Assembly (NCBI GenBank): GCA_019426215.1
Contig: CM033391.1
Coordinates: 11,582,708-11,646,707, forward strand
Length of the DNA stretch: 64,000 bases
From: Buddleja alternifolia
Lineage: Eukaryota; Streptophyta; Magnoliopsida; Lamiales; Scrophulariaceae
Reading direction: 5' to 3'
The notes under the pieces are model-generated. The model made no database searches, had not been told where the DNA came from, and saw only the letters and a list, made by a program, of their open reading frames with translations. Both the position numbers and the translations under genes were made by a program. Positions 9,554-22,745 of the stretch are shown piece by piece. The first letter of the stretch is position 1. The number at the start of each line of letters is the position of its first letter.

Positions 9554-12500
9554 ATGACTTTTTCATTATACTTTGAGATACATTATATATGCATTTGTGG
9601 GTATTGTGGAGAATGGATTTTTACAGGTGAATTCATTTCATTCATGTTTGTTACCAAAAATAAGAAAATATGTTTAAACGATATAATTTTCGTAAAATGA
9701 AGATTATGAATTAGTTAGGGGGTCAAAATGTCCAACTCTTTCTACTCTGATAGTGAGGTTATGTCTCGAACATATATGTGGTAGTTGTTTGTGGTAGTAG
9801 TTTCTGAATCATGTAGCTTTCAACATATCCCGGTGTGATATGATAATAATATTTTCATTTTTCAGAGTAGTTGCGATTTAGTTCAAATTTATGATGCATT
9901 GATACTTAAAAAAACCAAAAAACGTGTGTGTTGTTGGACACATATCGACTCAATCACGCCAAATAAAGTATATATCCTGAAATTAAATAGAAAAGAAAAA
10001 GTTATGACACAGTATGGACACAATTGAGGCATGCTCATGGCATATCCAATACATTTGCAACATGACATGGGTCTTTTTTTCTATTTTACAAAATATAGGG
10101 TCTAAACAATAATTAACAAAAAAAATGAAGAAATCCCGCAAAATTTTAAAGGAAAATCATATTAATGGTAAAATTAGTGGTACTTTGTCAAAATCGACTT
10201 TGTTTCTTCTTTAAACATTTATTTGTCTGATTACATCAATATCTTTTTGTCAATAATATTCCAAAATCCGCATTAACAACCATTTAATATCATATAATGA
10301 TATATACGTTTTTTTTATTTTTTCGTTCGAAGTAGTCCATCAATTACTTCTTTCTTGTTATTGTCTCACACAAGATCCTCTATTACAAAATAGTATTGCA
10401 TCTCATGTTGTATATCATGTTTGTCCGACTAGTATATATATTTCATATTAGATTTATATTCAAAAAAATATTTTATACACATATCATTCATATATGAAGT
10501 GCAATAAATTGCAATACATTTGCAATAGAAGATCCGAACTTTGTTTGACTACGTACCAAAAGAGATGAGCATGAAATTTTAGGAGTATAACTTCTGGAAA
10601 AATTTATGTTTGATTTAGTTCAATGGTTCTAGTGTTTATGTTTCTCACGTAATAAGGTATATTGTGTGCGATTCCACACATACTTAATTGAGGGGAATAG
10701 ACACATAATTTACACTCGAACCATTAGATCCGCGTCATAGAATTACCCTTAACTTCCAAAGTCGTTTGCGTACAACACGTGTTGCCGTTTTATTGACTAA
10801 CATGAACCTAGTTTTCTGATCCAGATCCCCAAGCAAAAATAAATTCCAACTTTTTATAATTTATTAAAGTATGTAGGATGATAGTATTTTTTATATTTAT
10901 ATATATAGAACAACCCAAATAAAGGACAAAAGAAAGGAAGTCCGAGAAAAACCAGTGAACGTGGATGATGTATTCCTTTGGATAAAACTAGAACATTTAT
11001 TTATTCCCGACAAGCCGCTTCCTTAGATTTTAAACGGTCCAACTTAATACTATCTTATTATAAGACAATTATATTATCAAATTTGTCTTACAGAAAATCA
11101 GTGCCACTTATTAATCTCACCCCCTAAATTACCTATTATGAAACCCAAGATGTTTGCAAATGAATCAAATTAGCTTAATTATCCAAAAATAATTAAATAA
11201 ATATATAAGTAGTCTCTACCTCCCATAGTATTTGAATTCGAATTCACCATTGATCGAATTCAAGGTCAAATAAATTGGAAATAGAGTTGAGCTTGAGCTT
11301 CACTTTTTTTGTTTCATAGCTCAAAACATTTAACTTAATATCAAACACTCTTTTTTTTTGTTTGTATTTCAATTAATATGATTGATTTAGTCTTTAGTTA
11401 GTTACTCAAAAAGCTCAATCGGTGGTCTAAGCTTGGTGTAGTTGATTCCATCTTTACCTCAAATTTCATTATATTGCGAGGATTATGAAGTTAACTCGAT
11501 GGAGTCAAATATGATCCAATTCTAGGTGGATTGATTCTAGCTTTACCTCATATTTGAAGATATTACATTGTTATAATATCTCCGTCATATTACTATCATA
11601 TCTTGAAAATATATTGTAACTGTATTAGGATTCTAATTTCTTGTTAAACTAGGTTTATTATTCCTTGTCTATACAAACGTTATACAGTACACATACATTC
11701 TTGGATTGAAATAATATTAGTTTCCATGTTTTTCCACCTTAACCGTACAAAACATTTAGCCCTACATTAACACTAGAAAATATTGCTAATATTCAATTTG
11801 ATATAACTCGTTTGGAACCCAATATATACCAAATTTCGTGTATTTATATTTATAATGTTCTTATTTTTTTTGTCATATTGAATATTAGTTTGGCGTAGCA
11901 CGATTGTTCCATACAACGTGGGTGGTGCAAAGATTCTTCGTTTTTAATGGTTTTTATACTATATCATTAAACTATTTGCTAGAATAAGACAAAGATGATG
12001 TATAACTTAATATATAATATTGTTTCAGATGAAGAGCAACCTATATATATGGCTTTAAATAATATGCATATCCAAACGTACAATGTATCTGGAGGTTTTC
12101 TCTCTCTACATGAAACTGTTGCAAGAAGAGGCATTCACACGGACACGCTTCCTAGGTATAGTTTTTTTTTTTGTTGATAACTTCCTAGGTATAGTTTCTA
12201 TATATATATATATATATATAGGGTTTTTAAATAGATTATCTCTCAACAGGAAAAACCACTAAAATTATTGCTTTTACAAATGGAGTCTTTTATTAACTTC
12301 TTTGTTTTATGACTTTATCCTTTCATTTGTTTGTATTTGAAAGTGTATAGTGAGATCAGATCAGATTATTCACTTTATGCCCTACCTAGCCAAGGCTTAA
12401 CTTCATACATGTCATACATGCAAGGTTATGGGGCCTTTGAAAATGAGCTACATATTTGAATTCAAACTATTTAGTTAACTCGTACTCAATCTATATATAT

Positions 12501-12788
12501 CTAATGAGTTCCACTCCTTTGTTTATACATAGCATGTCAAATCATGAGTATGTTAAGACGGAGGGTTGAGATTGAACAACCAAATGGTTATTGGCCAAAG
12601 CATGAGTAATCTTCTTTTTAATTTTTATAATTTGAATATATTTAAGTCAAAATAACTTTTTTTTAATAATACTAATGTTATTATTTTGAAAATCACTAAA
12701 AGGAAAAAATAATATTGACGAAATAATAATTATTGGCAATACCTAATTCTTTGATCAGTACTAATGGGTATTCACCTATAGTTACGTG
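9554..12788. other. No gene recognised
   Basis: This is AT-rich sequence with only short, featureless open frames. A short duplicated phrase, CTTCCTAGGTATAGTTT, occurs at about 12,149 and 12,181, next to a (TA)n run at about 12,199-12,220. No gene, RNA or element boundary was identified. Confidence 0.45.
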
Positions 12789-13603
12789 CAAGGACGAAGT
12801 CAGGATTCATGGTAGGAGGGGGGGGGGGCGCAGATATATACATGCATTTCGTTTGCCTACAGCTGGTAGCTTAAGGATTGGGGGTGGGGGGTGGGGGGCA
12901 GATATATACATGCGTTTCGTTTGTCTGGTAGCTTCAAGATTGTAGGGGGTGCCCCCCGGCTGTACGGTACGCTATATATATGTATGAGGAAAAATTGGGA
13001 ATTAAGTTTAGTAAGAACTTTTTACATACTTTGTACTCTGTACCTCTTTTATTAATAGTGAAATTCTCTTATCCTTTCTTGTCGATTGCCGAACTACATA
13101 GAAATAATATTTGATACATTTTTTATAACTAATCAAATAAAATATAGTTTTTAATACTAAAATAGAAAATGATCCTAATATTACATAAAACAAAACATAC
13201 AAAGCCTAAGAAGTATGATTTGACTAATATTAATTTTAACATTTTAAATTAAAAATGGCAATTATCATTACATTTCATCAATAATATCCAATTTCGTAAA
13301 AATCGACTATAAAAAGATAAAGCAAAAATAAAAAGATACTTATCATATAGAAAAGACAAGAAGCGGTTGATGTAATTTGAACAAATCATAGGTGATGATG
13401 AAGAAAATGTAAAATTATAACAAGAATGAATTCTAACTTAAATTTTTTATTATATAGCGTACTGGAATGTTTAACTGAGTCAAATGTTCTATTATGAGGG
13501 TTAGCATTGTGAATTAATTTAGATTTTTGTTATTTTTTTGGGGGGGGGGGGGGGGGGGCGCAAAATACAAACTCCACCCCCCCCCCCCCCGACTCCGTCC
13601 CTG
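12789..13603. mobile_element. hAT-type non-autonomous element with 8-bp TSD
   Basis: The 815-bp element starts CAAGGACGAAGTC and ends GACTCCGTCCCTG, which are imperfect inverted repeats. It is flanked by the 8-bp duplication GTTACGTG at 12,781-12,788 and 13,604-13,611. An 8-bp duplication and a CAGGGACGGAGTC-like terminus fit the hAT superfamily. The interior is non-coding, with long G and C runs at both ends and a duplicated block containing CAGATATATACATGC near 12,830 and 12,900. Confidence 0.8.
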
Positions 13604-13611
13604 GTTACGTG

Positions 13612-14383
13612 TATTTTGCCACTATAATGACTTTCACAAACTTAATTAAGGCAAGGAACTGTGTTTGAACGGGTGTTTGGGGTACTGAGTTTATCAGCTC
13701 CTCAAAAGGTCTCATAAATATTTAGAAGTTCATTAGCGTAATAAATCGTTCGAGTAATTTTTTTGATACAACTTTTAAATTGTTGGGACCAAAATTAGCA
13801 GAACCCATAAAACTCATGAGCAAAGTGCTCATCCCAATTATCAATGAGACCAAAAATTCAATTTGTATATATTAGAATTGTTATTATGGCGAGGTATGAA
13901 AATGAAAAAAAAAATTAAAACAAATATAATGATGGTACTTACAATTTAAATACATAGACAAAATAAAAAATGAAAACATTCTCCAGATTAATCCACATGT
14001 AAAATGAAATTTATCATGTAAGGACACTTGGCCTCTCAAAATTCAATGGTACGAAAATGATAAATGTCAATGCAAAACTTATGCATTGGTGTAGTTTTGA
14101 AATAATTTTCTGTCATTCTCCTAACAATATTTTTTGTCATATTAGAGATGTTAGTATGTTGAAATATTATTTGTTATCACAAATAATAGAACTATAATTA
14201 TACATTTCTTTTGAAATTTATCACTACTAATGTGCAGTGGGATGGGCTCATACAGTAAGGCCCTTATGGTAAAGGCATAGGCCGTAGCAGGCATAGGCCG
14301 TAGCACATGTTTGAAGAGTTCTATTTGTTTCTTTATTAATCCTCGGAGTGTAGTGAAAGAAATGGTCTGGAAAAAGCAATAGA
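13612..14383. other. No gene recognised
   Basis: AT-rich sequence. A short tandem duplication containing GGCATAGGCCGTAGCA lies at about 14,273-14,303. Confidence 0.4.
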
Positions 14384-14522
14384 CCATCGATTTTATGTCA
14401 TCAATTTTTCACCTTCTCTTAATTTAGAAAACATTAATTTATTAAATTCAATAAAGTCAATCAATTGCAATAATTACTTACCAAATCAAAGGGATGAAAA
14501 ATTGATGGTATGAAATCGATGA
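14384..14522. repeat. Small inverted-repeat element (MITE candidate)
   Basis: The left arm CATCGATTTTATGTCATCAA plus TTTTTCA is the approximate complement of the right arm TGAAAAATTGATGGTATGAA plus ATCGATG. About 85 bp of AT-rich sequence separates the arms. No convincing target duplication was found. Confidence 0.5.
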
Positions 14523-16882
14523 CATATGGTATATAGCATTACATTTTTCCTACTTAAGGTCCTCAGTGAGTAACGACTTTAACTGTCAGACATAATCATG
14601 TGTTTTTGGTGCATTATCATTACAAAACCGTGTTTCTCAATTATTAGGAAAACTTTAGGAAAGATATTATAGATTCTTGAAATAGAGTTTACGCTCAAGG
14701 ACCCCAAGAACATATTTCTCCATTCATAAAAATCTTTTTGCTAATTAAGTTGTCAGTTCACTAAATCCAGTTTGTTAACTTTTGTACAATATTATATGGT
14801 GTTGAAGTTTTAGAAATTCTTAATCAAATTATCCTTGCACTTGTTAGAACAAAAGCATACTCAAAATTTTGCCTGAATAATATATAAGATAGAACGCCGG
14901 GGTATTCGACAATTATATTTATTTATTTATAAGTAATAAGGTAAGCCCGAAACCAATTCAAAAATCAGTAGTATAGTTCATGCAAGGTCAGCCCCTGATG
15001 ATCAGTTTATTTCTTTCACCCTTAAATGTCGTTATAGCATTGTTTTAATTTGGTCCCCCATCAATTTCAATACATGGCAGCTCCATGTAGTAACAAAATT
15101 TAGTTAATTCCATTTCTTATTCTCTTCTTTATATTACACAAGATTGTGCCTAAAGTTTATGAAAACAATATTGTTTCACATATTCTTTGTATTAAAAAAT
15201 ATTTAACTGCAAATTTAATAGACTTTCGGCGTTCACTTTTGGCCCGGTCTAAATTAGGTTTAATACTATACAATATGTGTGTGCATATAATTGAAAACAT
15301 ATGCGTTGGTAAAAGATATTGGGATAGTGTAGTTAAAATTGAAGGGTCGATGCAAGAGTTTCGCTCTTTGTTCTTGAGACGATATTACCTCACATTCGGT
15401 GCATACAAGATAAGATAATCATTTCTCAATATTGATATATATAGTTATTCGTATTTATTCAGAAGAGTACACAGTATGTGTTTGGATAAGGTAGTTAATA
15501 ACTCAATTTTTTTGTGTCTAATATAATTTTATATTTATTATTTTCATTCTCACTATATATTCTAAGTGTAAATTATCTATCAGTTACTTACTTTTATTTA
15601 AAATTGTAATACTTATTCTCATGCTTTATTATTTAAGTCAATTTAGCCACAAATATTAAATAAAATTGATATTCGAACTCCACAAATTACTATATGAGCT
15701 TCACTTTTATTTCTCTCTATAAAAATGACCACAGTAGCCATTCACAAATAAAAGCCTAAAAATTTATAAAACTAATATATATTTTGATAATCAATTAAAT
15801 CTTTGCACCTCACATAATTTTATTTTCCACCATGAACTTATTTGCTTCATATATTTTTTTATTTCTAACCCACGATTTTTTTTTATGGCGTGATATTGGA
15901 CTTCTCTGTTTTAAAAAATATGCGTTTGAATTGCACAATGATTTAAAAAATATATTTTTATTCAAGAATAAAATATACAACATGAACATTAAATCATTAT
16001 AACAGAAAATATTTTATTTAACTTTTTGATTATTCAAATATGTAATACTCATATACTTTATTTATTTATAGGCATGCTTAAAAAACAATAACTACTTCTA
16101 TCATTGTTGCTTTTTATTTACTAGACACAATGTTGATTTGAGCATTTTCTTACATATAATTATTGTTGATATATTTTATTGAAAAGAACAAGGATTTTAA
16201 GTTGACTTCACAATGCTAATATTCAGTCAATGTGAAGAGAGTTTAATTAAGTTAAATTCAGTTTTTTGCTGGTTTAAATTATAATTGTCCTTTTCAAATT
16301 TAACATACTGTATATTGTATTTTGGATGATGCTGTATGTTTTAAATAGACTAATTTTGATATAAGGTATTAAAGAGAACACCTATAACTTGATAATATTG
16401 TTTGCTTTGATATGCGTGATTTTACCTTTGAAGATTATAATGAATGTATTTTAAGATTTATAGGCATTCTTGTCATAATTTTTATTAAAAATTAAAGACA
16501 AAGTTCCTATAATAATATGCAATGCCAATATCATGCTCCAAATTAAATAGATCCACTAATTTTTTTGAATAGATATAATTATTTATTTTATTATCCAAGA
16601 GAGTTCAAGATTTTAAGTTATTACTGCAAGTAGTCAAAAGTTTCTCAAGTCAATTTAAAAACTAATACAAATAGGTTCATTATATTAGTTAGCATCCGAA
16701 CACAATTAACGTTCATAAATAAAATATTTCACTATATATTTTATTAGATAATACACTTAATTATTAAATTAAATTTATTAAAACTGTATAGTTTTACATT
16801 ATTAATACCTTTCTAGATTTAAATATTTTGATAATTTGAATTTTAAAATGAATATCATGTACGCCGGGATAAGAATGGATAA
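14523..16882. other. No gene recognised
   Basis: Very AT-rich sequence. The open frame at 15,146-15,418 has no recognisable domain and is not called. Confidence 0.4.
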
Positions 16883-16891
16883 TAAAGATAA

Positions 16892-17706
16892 GAGAAAATA
16901 GCAGATACCCCCCCAAACTATGAGGTGATGTGCGTTTTGCCCCCCCAAACTATTAAAAGTTGCACTCAACACCCTAAACTATCATATATGTGCACTTTGC
17001 CCCCTCGGTCAGTTTCGGGCAGCACACAGGGGGCAAAGTGCTACAAACCGCATAGGTGAGGGGGCAAAGTGCACATCACCTCATAAGTTGAGGGGGTATC
17101 TGCTACTTTTTTCATTTTTTTTTTAAATTCAAATATTCTTAATATTAACTTAACCCCCCTCGGTCAACTTCGGAAATTTTTTTACCTATTCATCATTCAA
17201 TTTAAATCATGCATATTGGGATTTATTTGAATTTTTCTTGAAATATTATTTCTAGGTTTGAAATAAATAATTATCAAATCTGAAAACAAGAAAAATAAAA
17301 ATAAAACATGAAAATAAATAAGAAACAATGAAAAGAAGTATAAATTCAAATATTCATAATTTTCTAAAAACAAAAAAGACAATTCAAAAATTCGGAAGCA
17401 TGAAAATAAATAAAACAAATAAAAAAAAGTATAAAAATAAAAAATTTCAAAAATAAAAAAATTAGTGAAATTTTTTAAAAATAAAAAAATAGTAAAATTT
17501 TTTAAAAATAAAAAAAATCAGGTGATGTGCGCTTTGCCCCTTCACTTATGCGGTTTGTAGCACTTTGCCCCCTGTGTGCTGCCCGAAGCTGACCGAGGGG
17601 GCAAAGTGCACATATATGATAGTTTAAGGTGTTAACTGTAACTTTTAATAGTTTGGTGGGAAAAGTGCACACCACCTAATAGTTTGGGGGTATCTGTTAT
17701 TTTCTC
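16892..17706. mobile_element. Mutator-type non-autonomous element M1 with 9-bp TSD
   Basis: The 815-bp element begins GAGAAAATAGCAGATACCCC and ends with its near complement. It is flanked by the 9-bp duplication TAAAGATAA at 16,883-16,891 and 17,707-17,715. The inverted arms are about 200 bp long (16,892-17,110 and 17,500-17,706) and share the block GTGCACTTTGCCCCCTCGG. Each arm is itself an imperfect hairpin. The centre is A/T-only-like and non-coding. Long TIRs and a 9-bp duplication are the hallmarks of Mutator-like elements. Confidence 0.8.
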
Positions 17707-17715
17707 TAAAGATAA

Positions 17716-18160
17716 ATATGAAGATAATCTAATTCTAATATCTAGTATTACATTAGTCTGATAACCTTAATCGCTGAAAGGAAAACTCTAATCCATATCG
17801 AGGTCCTTCATTGCGCCGATAAACTTTCAAGCAACTTGTTTTGGGTTAATAATACACGGTTTCCAATAATTCCCAAGGTAAAAGAGTAAAATTTAAGTAA
17901 AGTAACAAAATCAAAGCAACCCAATCATCATAGTCTCATTTCTACCTCAACTAGATAATGCCACGTGGCATGCATGATTTGCAAATCCATCTTTAATCAA
18001 AGCATTCATTGAGTTTGTGATCATGGGTCATAATAACACGGCAAAAATTGTACTCTACAAAATACTGTGTCTAATTAATTGGCTTATAATATGTGTTTAT
18101 CTTGTACGTAATTGATTAAGAAGCTTAAGGACAAAAGAAGAGACGCAAATAGAGAATGTT
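17716..18160. other. No gene recognised
   Basis: AT-rich sequence without recognisable features. Confidence 0.4.
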
Positions 18161-18365
18161 GTCTTGTTGCGCGGTGGCACATGGTGAGTAGGTATGAGTG
18201 TAGAGATACCAAGTGTTGAGGTTCGATTACGACGTCTCTCCCATTGACACTTGGTGTAAGGGCCGTGTCCAGTGGCACATGCATTAAGCCAATCCTGGTC
18301 GGGGTAGGCTGCACATGCCTAATGCTTCTCACAATACCACTATTTTCCTCTAGAACAAGCAAAAG
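18161..18365 (+). mobile_element. Probable tRNA-derived SINE
   Basis: A box A-like sequence, TGGCACATGGTG, lies at 18,175-18,186 and a box B-like sequence, GGTTCGATTAC, at 18,220-18,230. This is the layout of an internal RNA polymerase III promoter. Imperfect direct repeats, ACAAAAGAAGAGACGC before and AGCAAAAGAGACTCGC after, may be the target duplication. The spacing of the boxes is a little longer than in a tRNA, and no poly(A) or poly(T) tail is clear. Confidence 0.5.
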
Positions 18366-18644
18366 AGACTCGCCATCATAGTTAGATACATTTTTTCGTA
18401 GTTGTGAAATACTTCATTGAGTCATAGTTTTTGTTCATAAAGGTGGTAGTATTTGGAGTTTTAACACACAAAAGAGATGGTTTTCTTTGGTTCAATCAAG
18501 AGATGGTGCTCAGAAAAACTATGCCTTTTTTACTTCGCCAACAAACAATATCCTTTGACTCAACCAAATGACATTGAGAACTTTTGTCAAAGGAGCGGTT
18601 AAATTGCGTTTGGACGACGACAACTTGAGAGCTAGTGAAGAAAC

Positions 18645-19820
18645 TGTTAGAAAAAATATACGTGAGCCTACTCGGGCTTAGTATCTTCAAGAATGATTTC
18701 AAAGTCGAGGCAAGTGTTGTACACTTTATCTTTGAAACGAAATTGCCCCGCTCACGGTGCTTATGGGATATGACAATCGTTTCCAAGATTCAACGACTTA
18801 GTAAGGAAGTAGTAACACTACAACGTTTTTTACTCTACGAACAAACTTTGTTTTGAACTCATTTTTTTTTTTTATGTAAGAATGCACTTAAAATAATTAA
18901 ATGCAGCAAAGAAAGAAGATAATTGATTGAGGGATGACGAAATCGGATTTATGGAGGGGGCTATTTATAGAAGTCGAAAAGATGTGGGCTAGCAAACACA
19001 ACTTTTCACTTCAGCCCCTAAAGGTGCCTTTTCGGTCAATCAGCATCGTTTCGGCCAAAACAGGCACCATTTCGGTGAAATAGTGCCTTTTGGCGGAAAC
19101 AGCGCACACGGTCCATGTGCACCGGTACCCATGAGATCGTGGCCATCGATCACATGACTATGGTGCACAGATCACGTCCGATCGTGTATAGACATCATCT
19201 AACAGTAAGGAATTAATTCGGAATTTAAATAAGAAATTAATTTGAATTTTGAATTTCAAATTCAAACAATTTCCCTCCAAAAAGATAAGATAGGTGAACT
19301 CAAGTCCAAGCAAGCCAACCCACACCCATGTCCACGGATCACGGATCACGGATCCGGACCCAGCCTGAGCTGAGCCGAGCCGAGCCGAGCTGGCCGGCCG
19401 ATCGGACCGACGGCGGCGACGGCGCGCGCGCGTGTGGTTAGAACGGACCATATCTAAGTCCTCTCTCATCCACAAAATTGTGGTGACCTAAGGGTCAAAC
19501 TAAGATTTGCAAGGCAATCATATATAAGGACAATTCTTTTTGGTTATAGTTTCTATGTAGGATGAGCTTACTTTAACTCCTTTAAGTTTCCACTCCCAAT
19601 TAACTTCCAAACCCAAGTTTGAGTAGCTCACTTTGGACTTTAATTTCTCATTCACCCCAAATTAGATTTGAGAATGTAAATATACCAAATTAATCTACTT
19701 ATGATGTAAATTAATAATATTCAAAGATATTCCAATTTCGTCAAATGGAACTTAAATCGTTAGCTAAAGTTAGGTGAAAATCACATTTCCCCAACCTAAC
19801 TTAATCCAATTTTTCCAACA
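18645..19820 (-). repeat. 3' LTR of copia A
   Basis: On the plus strand it runs from TGTTAGAAAAAATATACG to AATTTTTCCAACA, 1176 bp. It differs from the 5' LTR by many substitutions and small indels, including an extra 11 bases near 19,018 and a longer GC-rich block near 19,330-19,430. It is adjacent to a polypurine tract. Confidence 0.9.
18961..18970 (-). promoter_or_regulatory. TATA box in the 3' LTR of copia A
   Basis: CTATAAATAG on the minus strand. The same sequence is found at the matching place of the other LTR (25,615-25,624), where it would drive the element. Confidence 0.6.
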
Positions 19821-19832
19821 ATCCCCCACATG
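19821..19832 (-). other. Polypurine tract of copia A
   Basis: On the minus strand the sequence TGTGGGGGAT lies immediately before the 3' LTR, where plus-strand DNA synthesis is primed. Position and purine bias support the call. Confidence 0.7.
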
Positions 19833-20414
19833 AATAAAATTAATGCAAAGTTTTCATGCAGACGCTTAAGAGAGTTCAAGCGAGAGGCTATTGCATCAGG
19901 AGAGGTAGTTATTTGCTTTGAACCTTCCTTAGTGTAATACCATCGGATTTACTTGCTGGGCAGTGAACGTGATGTACTGATCAGCATTTTGTGTAAATCA
20001 AGACAATGATACACACACAATAACTTCTCTAACAAAGTTATTTGTTCTCACTGTTGTGTCCGTTTTGCCCATGGAACACATCTTGGATTCATAAGTGTTT
20101 AATGTTAATGCCTAACATTTGAAGCGGCCCCCACTTCACACTTATATAGGTGACACTCCTATCATGAGTACCCTGCCATACTCCACTTTGTTATGTCTCA
20201 TCACCCTTTGAGACAGTATAGGAATCATTAAAAGCTTGTAGCTTAACCTTACCTACGCTCTACAAGTTTTGCACTTGTTCTATCCTAGGAATGGGTAGGA
20301 GATTTATTAAAACTCCTCAAGTGCGACACTGAATCTTCATAACTTAGTTGTCCCTTTTGAACCAAGATCTTCGGATCTCCAGTTAACATGGTTGGGTTAT
20401 CGCTATGTAGATTC

Positions 20415-21475
20415 TTAAAATGTAGGATTTAATCCCATTCCCCTCGATAGACAGTATATTTGATCTCTAGGCAAAGCTTTTGTTAATGGATCCGCAATAT
20501 TCTCTTTAGATTTTATATAATCGATAGAGATGATGCCACTAGAGATCAACTGCTTAATGGTATTATGTCTTCGACGTATATGTTGAGACTTACCATTGTA
20601 CATGCTACTTTGTGCTCTTCCAATTGCCGTTGTACTATCGCAATGTATAAGTATGGGAGGCACAGGTTTCAGCCAACAAGGAATGTCTTCTAAGAAATTA
20701 CGAAGCCACTCAGCTTCTTCTCCAGCCTTATCTATAGCTATAAACTCCGAATCTATCGTGGATCGAGCTATGCACGTTTGTTTAGAAGACTTCCATGACA
20801 CTGCTCCACCACCAATAGTAAACACATAACCACTAGTGGACTTTGAGTCTTTCGTGTCAGGTATCCAATTCGCATTAGTGTATCCTTCTAATACAGCGGG
20901 ATATCTTTTATAATGTAATCCATAATTCCAAGCATATTTCAGATATCTTAGAACTCTAGTCAGTGCTGTGCAATGGTCACTACTAGGATTACTTGTAAAT
21001 CTACTCAGTTTATGTACTGAGTGTGCAATATCCGAACGTGTGCAGTTTACGATATACATAAGACTGCCAATAATCCTTGAATATTCCAATTGAGATACGG
21101 TTTTGCCATGGTTTTTAGTTAAATGTAAACTAAGATCCATAGGCGTCTTACAAGGTTTACAATCAAACTGATTAAACCTTTTCAACACATTCTCAATGTA
21201 ATGAGATTGTGATAAAACAATTCCATCAGATGTCCTAGAAATCTTGATTCCTAGTATGACATCAGTTGCACCCATATCTTTCATGTCAAAGTTCTTCTTT
21301 AACATTGATTTAGTCTCCATGATAATATCATGACTACTTCCCATAATAAGCATATCATCTACATATAGACATACAATTACATATGCTTTAGGTGTGCCTT
21401 TAATGTAAACACATTTGTCACATTCATTTATCTGAAACCATTTGACAACATTGTCTTGTCAAATTTTTCGTGCCA
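20415..21475 (-). pseudogene. Copia A reverse transcriptase (C-terminal part) and RNase H
   Basis: This frame starts just after the stop at 21,476-21,478. It contains the reverse transcriptase catalytic motif YVDD at 21,365-21,354 (minus), the DVILGIKI and [13 protein letters not shown] blocks, and [20 protein letters not shown]. RNase H follows with GYTNANW, where the usual catalytic Asp of the YADADW motif has become Asn, then IDSEFIA and HCDSTTAI, and the usual C-terminal block DPLTKALPR. The frame from the catalytic motif to the end is open, so this part is the best preserved of the element. Confidence 0.85.
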
Positions 21476-22264
21476 TTACTTTGGCGCTTGTTTAAGTCTA
21501 TACAAAGACCTAACAAGTCTACACACCTTGTTCTCTTTTCCAGGAGCTATGTACCCCTCGGGTTGCTCCATATAAATTTCTTCATCTAATTCACCGTTTA
21601 GAAAGGCGGTTTTAACGTCCATTTGATGTATCTCGAGATCATACAATGTGGCGATTGCAATGAGTACTCTAATGGAAGTTATCCTCGTTACCAGTGAATA
21701 GGTATCAAAGAAGTCAAGACCTTCAGTTTGTTTAAAGCCTTTTACGACCAAATGAGCCTTATATTTGTCAATAGAACCATCAACTTTGTATTTCTTTTTC
21801 AGAATCCATTTACAACCCAACGGCTTGCTACCTTTAGGAAGATCAACTAATTCCCAGGTATGGTTCTGCATTATCGAGTCTATTTCACTATTTATAGCCT
21901 CTTTCCAGAGCGGTGCATCCGGACTAGATAACGCTTCTTCGATTGTTCTAGGCTCATTTTCTAACATATAAGTTAGAAAATCTGGACCAAAAGACTTAGC
22001 TACTTTTGTCCTTTTACTACGACGTGGTTCTTCATCCATTTGATGTGAATCACTTGTAGCTTCATAAGTTCTCTTATTTGAACTTGTTTCTTTCCTATAT
22101 TTACAAGGAAAGATATCCTCGAAAAAGATAACATTTCTTAATTCAATAATAGTGTTTTCATGTACCTCGGGATTATCAGACTTATGTACGAGGAATCGAT
22201 AGGCACTACTATTATGCATATCCAATGAATATGCAATCAACCGTTTTTGGGCCAATTTTAACAT
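21476..22264 (-). pseudogene. Copia A integrase C-terminus and reverse transcriptase N-terminal part
   Basis: The frame carries the linker after integrase (RRSKRTKVAKSFG), then the copia reverse transcriptase N-terminal blocks SPDAPLWKEAINSEIDSI, NHTWELVDLP, GCKWILKKKY, HQMDVKTAFLNGELDEEIYM and LYRLKQAPK. It ends at a TAA that replaces the codon normally following KQAPK, so the polymerase would be cut before its YVDD motif. A frameshift near 22,212-22,264 separates it from the upstream frame. Confidence 0.85.
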
Positions 22265-22735
22265 GTTTAGGCTCAGGTACTTCTACCTTAGCCAAGCACC
22301 CCCACACTTTTAAGTATTTGTAAGAAGGTTTATGACCTTTCCATAATTCATAAGGAGTTTCACTCCTAGTTTTGTGTGGTATTTTATTTAGAATGTAGTT
22401 GGCTGAAAGTATCGCTTCCCCCAACAAGTTTTGAGGTAAGCCCGAATTTATCAACATAGCATTCATCATCTCCTTTAGAGTACGATTTTTACGTTCAGCT
22501 ACGCCATTTGATTGAGGAGAATAAGGTGCGGTAGTTTGATGAATAATACCAAATTCTTGACAAAATTCATCAAGTGGTGCTCCATATTCCGACTAAGTTG
22601 ATTTTCAACTTCATTCTTATATTGTTTAAATACTTCAACGGCCTCGTCTTTGCTTCTTAGCAAATATATATAACAGTAGCGTGTGCAATCATCGATGAAT
22701 GTAATGAAATATTTTCTACCACCTCTAGTTTGCAC
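22212..22735 (-). pseudogene. Copia A integrase, internally deleted
   Basis: The core starts with GRKYFITFIDDCTRYCYIYLL, continues to VFKQYKNEVENQLSR, and then shifts frame. The stretch that carries the second catalytic Asp (the RSDxGxE block) is missing near 22,580. A later frame has MMNAMLINSGLPQNLLGEAI and [16 protein letters not shown], the conserved integrase C-terminal blocks. The enzyme cannot be active. The N-terminal zinc-binding part lies on the far side of element M2. Confidence 0.85.
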
Positions 22736-22745
22736 AAACTTTAAA

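Noticed and set aside
18084..18362. Minus-strand 92-codon frame
   Set aside because: It covers the probable SINE on the other strand and shows no protein motif.
19158..19475. 105-codon Arg-rich frame, with a relative at 25,800-26,081
   Set aside because: Both lie inside the LTRs of copia A at the same position; the Arg run comes from a GC-rich repeat.
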